Assembly (NCBI GenBank): GCA_947523045.1
Contig: CANNUR010000220.1
Coordinates: 1-5,213 of the forward strand
DNA: 5,213 bases
Direction: 5' to 3'
Source of the DNA: an uncultured Prosthecobacter sp.
GTDB lineage: Bacteria > Verrucomicrobiota > Verrucomicrobiia > Verrucomicrobiales > Verrucomicrobiaceae
Positions 1 to 4,156 of the stretch are shown here, piece after piece (the stretch's first letter is position 1; every line of letters starts with the position of its first letter). A program made the translations under genes and the position numbers. Below the pieces are notes generated by a model. The model saw only the letters and a program-made list of their open reading frames with translations, was not told where the DNA came from and ran no database searches.

Positions 1-168
1 ACGGCATCCTGAGCAGGGGACTGATATGGGCTTTCGCGTTGCTCTAGTTGCATGCAGCTGAAGTTGCCTGCTATTCTGCGGGCCTCAGTTTTTCTTCCTA
101 TTGGCACGATCGGAGGTGAGAGCCACGTGAAGGGCTGAAGCCCGGGAGTACGTTGCCCCGACCGCCAA
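1..168. other. Non-coding left edge
   Basis: No plausible protein-coding gene is visible here on either strand. The segment has lower GC than its neighbours and several short inverted repeats. GAGCA at 11-15 can pair with TGCTC at 40-44, TGCATGCA at 49-56 is self-complementary, and GGGC/GCCC at 132-143 encloses a TGAA loop. A candidate + strand terminator lies at 58-93. The part before it could be the 3' end of a structured RNA or the untranslated tail of a gene outside the window, but I recognise no RNA family. Nothing here is a convincing terminator for the minus-strand ketosynthase gene that ends at 169, because the small 132-143 hairpin has no U tract. Confidence 0.5.
58..93 (+). terminator. 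Probable rho-independent terminator of an upstream + strand transcript
   Basis: An inner stem pairs GCCTGC (66-71) with GCGGGC (78-83), containing one G-U pair around a six-base loop. An outer stem pairs CTGA (58-61) with TCAG (85-88). The stem is followed immediately by TTTTT (89-93). The asymmetric internal loop (62-65 against 84) weakens it. If real, it ends transcription entering from the left edge, and shows that a + strand gene or RNA ends near here, convergent with the minus-strand ketosynthase gene. Confidence 0.42.
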
Positions 169-1263
169 TCACCCTCGCAGCACCACCGCCGCATTGTGCC
201 CGCCCATACCCGAGGCGATTTTCAGGAGGCTGGTCTTGGGGGGCAGGGGGAGGGGCTCGGCGGGCAGGGAGACACCGTTCGGAGCGGTGAGGTGGGGCAG
301 GTTGCCGGGCAGGGGGCCTTGATGCATGGCGGCGGCGAGCAGGGCGGTGTCGAGCAGGCCGCTGGCGCCGAGGCTGTGGCCGGTGAAGGGTTTCAGCAGC
401 AGCAGGGGCGGCAGTGCGTCGCCAAAGACGCGGCGCAGGGCGGCGATCTCGGCGGTGGCGTGGTTGGGGGTGCCGGTGGCGTGCGGGCAGATGACGGCGG
501 GTGTGGGCAGTCCCGCGAGCAGGTCGGCCAGGCCGCGGCCGTCCTCGGGCACCATGAGGGAGTCGTGGGCATCGCTGTTGGCCCGGTACTCAGCGACCTC
601 GGCCCAGCCGTCGCTGGCGAGTTCCAGGGTGAGGCCGACGCCGGCCTCGCCGGGGTGGAAGCCGGCGGTGCCGGGGGCGAGCGGGTCGTTGCGCTCGCTG
701 CGGGCGAGCAGGCGGGTGTCGGCGAAGTCGCGCAGCAGTTCCGGCAGCAGGGGCAGGTCAACCGCGAGCACGATGGCGCGGCGGGTGACGCCGGCTTTCA
801 GGGCCATCCAGGCCAAGCCGAGGGCGTCGAGGCCGGAGGAACAGCCGTTGGAGAGCAGTTGCCAGGGGCCGCGCAGGCCGAGCTCGATGCTGGCGGCGGC
901 GGCGATCTCGCTGTGCATGCTGTTGCTGGCGCTGAAGCGGCGCGAGGGACGTCGCCAGGCGTGGGCACCGAGCAGTTCGCCGGCATTGCCGCGACTGCTG
1001 GCGGCGAACAGCCAGGCGCCGGCGGTCTGTTCCGGCGTCCAGCCGGCGCGTTCAACGGCGCGGCGGGCGACATGCACGGCGAGGTTGCTGGCGGCGCCGT
1101 AGCGTCGGCCCTTGAGGGGACGCCGGTCGGGGATGCGACCGACCAGACGGCCGTCCTCGGGCACGAGGCCGCTGCGGCCGTCGCGCCAGCCTTGCAGGCA
1201 GGTGTCGAGGTCGCCGCCGAGGGCGCAGACGGTTTCGGCGGCGGTGATGACGACGCGGCTCAC
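169..1263 (-). CDS. Beta-ketoacyl-ACP synthase-like protein (FabF/KAS-type thiolase fold)
   Basis: This is a 364-residue condensing enzyme. The residues expected of KAS I/II enzymes are visible in order: nucleophile Cys141 in SNGCSSGLDAL, His261 in PHATGTPNH, and Lys291 with His296 in KPFTGHSLGASG. Such enzymes perform decarboxylative Claisen condensation of an acyl chain with malonyl-ACP in the cytoplasm. It is about 50 residues shorter than E. coli FabF (about 413), with much of the loss between Cys and the first His (120 against 140 residues). The C-terminal gating loop reads SGMGGHNA where FabF has FGFGGTNA. The GTG start at 1263 was chosen because it lies in the stop of the upstream oxidase gene (GTGA overlap) and opens directly on the family N-terminus (RVVITAAE); the open frame further upstream encodes unrelated Arg/Pro-rich sequence. 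No ACP, ketoreductase or other FAS partner is in view, so a role in a specialised polyketide or fatty-acid path rather than housekeeping synthesis is inferred. Catalytic competence is likely; the substrate is unknown. Confidence 0.9.
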   Translation of the reverse strand: MSRVVITAAETVCALGGDLDTCLQGWRDGRSGLVPEDGRLVGRIPDRRPLKGRRYGAASNLAVHVARRAVERAGWTPEQTAGAWLFAASSRGNAGELLGAHAWRRPSRRFSASNSMHSEIAAAASIELGLRGPWQLLSNGCSSGLDALGLAWMALKAGVTRRAIVLAVDLPLLPELLRDFADTRLLARSERNDPLAPGTAGFHPGEAGVGLTLELASDGWAEVAEYRANSDAHDSLMVPEDGRGLADLLAGLPTPAVICPHATGTPNHATAEIAALRRVFGDALPPLLLLKPFTGHSLGASGLLDTALLAAAMHQGPLPGNLPHLTAPNGVSLPAEPLPLPPKTSLLKIASGMGGHNAAVVLRG

Positions 1264-2648
1264 AGGTCGAAGATCTTGCCCGGGTTGAGCAGGCCCTGGG
1301 GATCGAGGGCGCGCTTGATCTGGCGCATGAGTTCGTAGCTGGCCTCGCCAAGCTGGCGACGGATGAAGGCCTTCTTGGCCAGGCCGACCCCGTGCTCGCC
1401 GGTGACCGTGCCGCCGAGGCGCAGGGTTTCGGCGACGATCTCCTCGAGTGCGACCTCGACCCGGTGCATCTCCTCGGTGTTGCGCTCGTCGGTCAGGAAG
1501 GTCGGGTGCAGGTTGCCGTCGCCGAGGTGGCCGAAGGTGCCGACGCGCAGGTGGTGGCGTTCGGCGCACTGGCGGATGAAGCCGACCATGGTGGCCAGCT
1601 CGCTGCGCGGCACGGTGACGTCCTCCAGGATGGTGGTGGGTCGCACCCGCGCGAGGGCGGAGAAGGCGTTGCGCCGGGCGGCGGCGAGGCGGGCGCCCTC
1701 GGCCTCATCGGCGGCGGCGCGCACCTCGCGGGCGCCGTGGCGGCGGGCCAGCTCCATGATCTGCGCGGCTTCCTCCTCGACCACGACGGGATGGCCGTCG
1801 GTCTCCATGAGCACCAGGGCCTCGACATCGGTCGGCAGGCCGATCTTGGCGTAGTCCTCGACGCACTCGACCGTGACGCGGTCGAGGAACTCAAGCGTGC
1901 AGGGGATGATCTTGGCGGCGATGATGGCGGAGATGGTTTCCGCCGCCTTCTCCATGCTGTCGTAGAGGGCGAGCATGGTTTTGCGCGCCTGCGGGCGCGG
2001 CAGCAGCTTGAGCATGACCTCGGTGATGATGCCGAGCGTGCCCTCGCTGCCGACAAAGAGGTCCTTCATCGAGTAGCCGGCGACGTCCTTGACGCACTTG
2101 TTGCCGAGCCAGGTGGCGGTGCCGTCGGGCAGGACGACGCGCAGGCCCATGACGTAGTCGCGGGTGACGCCGTACTTCAGGCCGCGCAGGCCGCCGGAGT
2201 TCTCGGCGACGTTGCCGCCGATGGTGCTGATCTTCATCGAGCCGGGATCGGGCGGGTAGAACAGGCCGACACGCGCCGCGGCATCGTCGATCTCCTTGGT
2301 GATGACGCCGCACTGGGCGTGCAGGGTGAGGTTCTTTTCGTCGATCTCCAGCAGGCGGTCCATGCGCGCCAGGCAGAGCACGAGGCAGCCGGGCAGGGGC
2401 ACGCTGCCGCCGCTGAGGCCGGTGCCGGAGCCGCGCGTCACCACCGGCACGGCGGCCTCGCGGGCGGCGCGCACGCAGCCGGCCACCTCCTCGGTGGTGA
2501 GCGGAAACACCACGGCGCCCGGCCGCTGCTTGAGCGCCGCGGTGCCGTCGAAGCCGTACGGCAGGACATCCTCGTCACGGGTCAGGACACGGTCGGGGTC
2601 GAGCAGGGCGCGGAGTTGGTCGAGCAGTTCGGGGGTCACGGCGTTCAC
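1260..2648 (-). CDS. FAD-linked 2-hydroxyacid oxidase/dehydrogenase, GlcD/D-lactate dehydrogenase type
   Basis: This is a 462-residue flavoprotein of the VAO/PCMH fold, a normal length for GlcD-like enzymes. The FAD-binding half shows the pyrophosphate loop RGSGTGLSGG (72-81), PPDPGSMKISTIGGNVAEN (132-150) and GLKYGVTRDYVMGL (156-169). The C-terminal substrate domain shows EDVTVPRSEL (342-351), FGHLGDGNLH (372-381) with the conserved histidines 374 and 381, and GEHGVG (417-422). It ends with the usual LDPQGLLNPGKIF. Family members oxidise glycolate, D-lactate or other D-2-hydroxyacids and pass electrons to quinone or a partner protein. No GlcE or GlcF subunit is in the window, so a stand-alone dehydrogenase is possible and the exact substrate cannot be read. 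GTG at 2648 is preferred because the helix beginning NAVTPELLDQLRALL follows it. An in-frame ATG at 2732 would add 28 low-complexity residues and almost abut the divergent gene. No clear Shine-Dalgarno is seen. The 3' end overlaps the ketosynthase start by 4 bp, indicating an operon. Confidence 0.93.
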   Translation of the reverse strand: MNAVTPELLDQLRALLDPDRVLTRDEDVLPYGFDGTAALKQRPGAVVFPLTTEEVAGCVRAAREAAVPVVTRGSGTGLSGGSVPLPGCLVLCLARMDRLLEIDEKNLTLHAQCGVITKEIDDAAARVGLFYPPDPGSMKISTIGGNVAENSGGLRGLKYGVTRDYVMGLRVVLPDGTATWLGNKCVKDVAGYSMKDLFVGSEGTLGIITEVMLKLLPRPQARKTMLALYDSMEKAAETISAIIAAKIIPCTLEFLDRVTVECVEDYAKIGLPTDVEALVLMETDGHPVVVEEEAAQIMELARRHGAREVRAAADEAEGARLAAARRNAFSALARVRPTTILEDVTVPRSELATMVGFIRQCAERHHLRVGTFGHLGDGNLHPTFLTDERNTEEMHRVEVALEEIVAETLRLGGTVTGEHGVGLAKKAFIRRQLGEASYELMRQIKRALDPQGLLNPGKIFDL

Positions 2649-2740
2649 CCGCGCAGTCTGGCCGGCGATGCGGGCCGCGCAAGCGCCGCCGCGACCACAA
2701 ATCGCTGGCGCGTGCCGGGCTCCGCGGTGCATAGTCGGCC
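2649..2740. promoter_or_regulatory. Divergent intergenic region between oxidase and thioesterase genes
   Basis: These 92 bp separate two divergently transcribed genes and so should contain promoters for both. The stretch is GC-rich. The only AT-leaning pieces are CACAAATC near 2696-2703 and GCATAGTC near 2729-2736. The latter resembles a -10 box but lies only a few bases from the thioesterase ATG, which would make that mRNA nearly leaderless. I see no good -35 partner and no purine-rich ribosome site before either start. No operator is recognised. Confidence 0.35.
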
Positions 2741-3226
2741 ATGCAGCACCGCCACCTCCTTCGCGACCGCGTCCAGTTCGCCGACACGGACATGGCCGGC
2801 ATCGTGCATTTCTCCAACTTCTTCCGCTACATGGAGCGGGTGGAGCACGACTTCTTCCGGTCGCTGGGGCTGTCGATCTGGGACGGTCACAACGAGGTGG
2901 CGCCGGAGGACCGGGTGGGCTGGCCGCGGGTGCACGCCTCCTGCGATTACCGGGCGCCGCTGCATTTCGAGGAGCAGTTCGTCATGGAACTGCTGATCGA
3001 GGAGGTGCGCGCGCGCACCTTGCGCCACCGCGTGCGCTTCTGGAAGCTCGACGGCAGCCTGGCGGCCGAGGGCGTCATTGTCGCCGCCTGCGTGCAGCGC
3101 GAGGCGGGCACGGGGCGCATGAAGGCCGTGCCGATCCCCGAGCGGCTGCGCACGCGCATCGCGGCAGCCCCGGCCGAGCTGCTGGCGCTGCCGCCGAGCC
3201 CGCCCGCGGACGTTTTTGGCAAATAA
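2741..3226 (+). CDS. Acyl-CoA thioesterase, YbgC/4-hydroxybenzoyl-CoA thioesterase family
   Basis: This is a 161-residue single hotdog-fold domain. The N-terminal signature FADTDMAGIVHFSNFFRYMERVEH matches the 4HBT/YbgC class; Asp17 (in DMAGIVHF) is in the position of the catalytic aspartate, followed by the long hotdog helix. The middle reads YRAPLHFEEQFVMELLIEEV, the typical strand pattern. The last 20 or so residues are Ala/Pro-rich and probably disordered. Such enzymes hydrolyse acyl-CoA or aryl-CoA thioesters in the cytoplasm, as tetramers; chain preference cannot be read here. The ATG at 2741 was chosen because the domain begins a few residues later; no Shine-Dalgarno precedes it. The gene is divergent from the oxidase-ketosynthase pair, so a shared acyl metabolism is possible but unproven. 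It differs from the Tol-Pal-linked ybgC setting, since no tol genes follow. Confidence 0.9.
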   Translation: MQHRHLLRDRVQFADTDMAGIVHFSNFFRYMERVEHDFFRSLGLSIWDGHNEVAPEDRVGWPRVHASCDYRAPLHFEEQFVMELLIEEVRARTLRHRVRFWKLDGSLAAEGVIVAACVQREAGTGRMKAVPIPERLRTRIAAAPAELLALPPSPPADVFGK

Positions 3227-3234
3227 GGTTTGCG

Positions 3235-3251
3235 TTCCCCTCAAAGGGGAC
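3235..3251 (+). other. Small hairpin after the thioesterase gene
   Basis: TCCCCT (3236-3241) pairs perfectly with AGGGGA (3245-3250) around a CAA loop, ten bases after the thioesterase stop. No U tract follows, so it is not a canonical intrinsic terminator. It could stabilise the 3' end of the message or act with the AT-rich structure downstream. Confidence 0.35.
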
Positions 3252-3270
3252 GAGACTGGCCGTCAGCAAG

Positions 3271-3312
3271 TTAACCTGATAAAGGCTAAATTAAGTTGTT
3301 CATCAGGTTGAT
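3271..3312 (+). repeat. Inverted repeat in the leader (AACCTGAT/ATCAGGTT)
   Basis: AACCTGAT (3273-3280) and ATCAGGTT (3302-3309) are a perfect 8-bp inverted repeat. The stem extends to ten pairs by a T-G and a T-A pair at the base. The loop is 21 bases and AT-rich. A U-rich run (UUCUUU, 3312-3317) follows, so the structure could work as a weak terminator for the thioesterase transcript, as a leader hairpin in the RRM mRNA, or as a DNA site for a dimeric regulator with half-sites 29 bp apart centre to centre. Confidence 0.45.
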
Positions 3313-3381
3313 TCTTTGGTGTTCTGAAATCCGATAACGGAGCTTACCTAGGCCCCCGCGGTGCTTGCTTTATCCAAGCGA

Positions 3382-3753
3382 ATGAACACGAAAATGTATG
3401 TGGGCAACCTGCCCTTCAATGCCACCGAAGACGACGTCCGCACGCTCTTCTCCGACTACGGCACCGTTACTGAAGTCTACCTGCCGATGGACCGCGAATC
3501 CGGCCGCCCGCGTGGCTTTGCCTTCGTCACCATGGACAGCACCATGGCCATGAACGAGGCGATCAAGGGCCTCAACGAACAGGAATACGGCGGTCGCAAC
3601 CTGACGATCAACGAAGCCCGTCCGAAGGAAGATCGCCCGGCCTACGGCGGCGGCGGCGGTGGTGGTGGCGGCCGTGGTGGTTACGGCGGCGGCGGTGGTG
3701 GCGGCGGCCGTGGTGGCCGTGGCGGCTACGGCGGCGGCGGTGGTCGCTACTAA
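3382..3753 (+). CDS. RNA-binding protein, single RRM plus glycine-rich RGG-like tail
   Basis: This is a 123-residue protein. An RRM occupies residues 4-80: RNP2 is MYVGNL (5-10) and RNP1 is RGFAFVTM (44-51), with the RNA-stacking aromatics Tyr6, Phe46 and Phe48 present. The last RNP1 position is Met instead of the usual aromatic. The domain closes with [14 protein letters not shown], usual in bacterial RRM proteins. Residues 88-123 are almost only Gly with Arg and Tyr ([12 protein letters not shown]), like eukaryotic GRP and hnRNP tails and cyanobacterial Rbp proteins. It probably binds single-stranded RNA in the cytoplasm, possibly as an RNA chaperone or cold-shock factor. The ATG at 3382 gives the standard MNTKMYVGN start; an in-frame GTG at 3361 would add MLALSKR and is less likely. 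The gene is monocistronic: an AT-rich leader lies before it and a strong terminator after it. Confidence 0.94.
   Translation: MNTKMYVGNLPFNATEDDVRTLFSDYGTVTEVYLPMDRESGRPRGFAFVTMDSTMAMNEAIKGLNEQEYGGRNLTINEARPKEDRPAYGGGGGGGGGRGGYGGGGGGGGRGGRGGYGGGGGRY
3646..3744 (+). repeat. Glycine-codon (GGC/GGT) simple repeat encoding the RGG-like tail
   Basis: This run of GGC and GGT codons, interrupted by CGT and TAC, encodes residues 89-121. Two roughly similar units are visible (a block of eight or nine Gly followed by RGGYGG or RGGRGGYGG). Such tracts are prone to in-frame slippage, so the length may vary between strains. Confidence 0.8.
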
Positions 3754-3776
3754 GACCTGCCAACAGCCTGACTTTG

Positions 3777-3808
3777 GCGGCATCCCGGCGACGGGATGCC
3801 GCTTTTTT
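3777..3808 (+). terminator. Rho-independent terminator of the RRM gene
   Basis: A perfect 10-bp stem pairs GCGGCATCCC (3777-3786) with GGGATGCCGC (3793-3802) around the loop GGCGAC, followed by six T (3803-3808). It begins 23 bases after the RRM stop codon. The minus strand lacks a comparable U tract, so it is unlikely to serve the convergent RND operon equally well. Confidence 0.95.
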
Positions 3809-3880
3809 GTGGGTCAGGCGCGCGCCGCGCCGGCGTAGAGCAGGCCGAGGAAGGCACCATACAAGGCTCCACGCCACCTT

Positions 3881-4057
3881 GCCCGCCTTCCTCACACTGA
3901 TCTGCTGCGGCTTGCGGGAGTCATGCACTGGCGGCGTCAGCCTGGATTTTGCCAGTGGACAGTGTGTTCACACACAGCCCACCGCCAAAATCGGCGTCTT
4001 CCTTGCCACTGCACACTCGCGCGGCGCCTCGCGACGAAAAGTGTGAGAAAGGCGGGC
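3881..4057. mobile_element. 177-bp MITE/foldback-like palindromic element
   Basis: The ends are inverted repeats of 18 bp: GCCCGCCTTCCTCACACT (3881-3898) against AGTGTGAGAAAGGCGGGC (4040-4057), matching at 17 of 18 positions. Symmetry continues inward: GCGGGAGT (3914-3921) mirrors ACTCGCGC (4015-4022), GCACTGGC (3925-3932) mirrors GCCACTGC (4005-4012), and a central palindrome lies at 3945-3992. The whole element is therefore one long imperfect hairpin with arms of about 88 bp. It contains no credible coding sequence, so any movement would depend on a transposase elsewhere. It lies exactly between two halves of a recognisable small gene, which is the main evidence that it inserted. No clear target duplication is visible: outer flanks are CCTT (3877-3880) and TGAT (4058-4061). 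The parent IS family is not recognised. Confidence 0.75.
3945..3992. repeat. Central 48-bp imperfect palindrome of the element
   Basis: GATTTTGCCAGTGGACAGTG onward (left arm from 3945) mirrors the complement of the right arm ending CCGCCAAAATC at 3992. The symmetry centre lies at 3968/3969. Four of 23 positions mismatch on the + strand. Two of these become G-U pairs when the minus strand is transcribed, so the hairpin is more stable as RNA in the sense of the interrupted gene. Confidence 0.8.
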
Positions 4058-4156
4058 TGATCGCCGTCAGCGGACAGGCGCCGCTGCGGCAGGCGTTGAA
4101 GTGGCCGAAGAGGCCGCCGAGCACGGCACCGAGGGCCATGAAGAGCAGGGGACGGC

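Larger units (their letters stand above)
3227..3381 (+). promoter_or_regulatory. AT-rich promoter/leader region of the RNA-binding protein gene
   Basis: This 155-bp gap is strikingly AT-rich (especially 3270-3345) compared with its surroundings, as expected for a promoter and 5' leader. Candidate elements are weak: TTGATT (3308-3313) with GATAAC (3333-3338), spaced 19 bp, and a TAAATT box at 3287-3292 without a good partner. GGAG at 3339-3342 is too far from the ATG at 3382 to act as its Shine-Dalgarno. GCTTG (3363-3367) can pair with CAAGC (3375-3379) just before the start codon, which could affect ribosome access. Leaders of bacterial RRM genes are often cold-responsive, but nothing here proves that. 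Confidence 0.4.

Noticed and set aside
105..160. Possible riboswitch: GCCCGGGAG near 140-149 recalls the 3' part of the ykkC (guanidine-I) motif
   Set aside because: The conserved 5' half is not found upstream and no + strand gene follows that it could regulate, so I consider it chance.
196..1338. Long + strand open frame opposite the ketosynthase, Gly/Ala/Glu-rich
   Set aside because: It is an antisense shadow of a high-GC gene: low complexity, no domain, and the minus-strand frame has clear catalytic motifs.
1264..1569. Upstream extension of the ketosynthase frame to a start near 1569
   Set aside because: The extra 102 residues are Arg/Pro-rich, lie wholly inside the oxidase gene and do not match the ketosynthase family; GTG at 1263 gives the normal N-terminus.
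1392..2996. Very long + strand open frame opposite the oxidase and into the thioesterase
   Set aside because: The composition is His/Asp/Gly/Ala-rich without motifs, as expected from antisense reading of GC-rich codons; the true genes in the region have conserved motifs in other frames.
3608..3928. Minus-strand open frame through the element and antisense to the RRM gene
   Set aside because: It reads the 3' half of the split gene in the wrong frame and then Arg/His repeats complementary to glycine codons; an artefact of the repeat.
3774..4046. Small + strand open frame through the terminator and the palindromic element
   Set aside because: It starts inside the terminator hairpin, has no homology I recognise, and overlaps the broken gene and element; most likely a chance frame.
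3870..4068. CRISPR repeat or integron attC site as an explanation of the palindrome
   Set aside because: There is only one copy, with no spacers, no core attC sites recognised and no integrase; a split host gene fits an insertion better.
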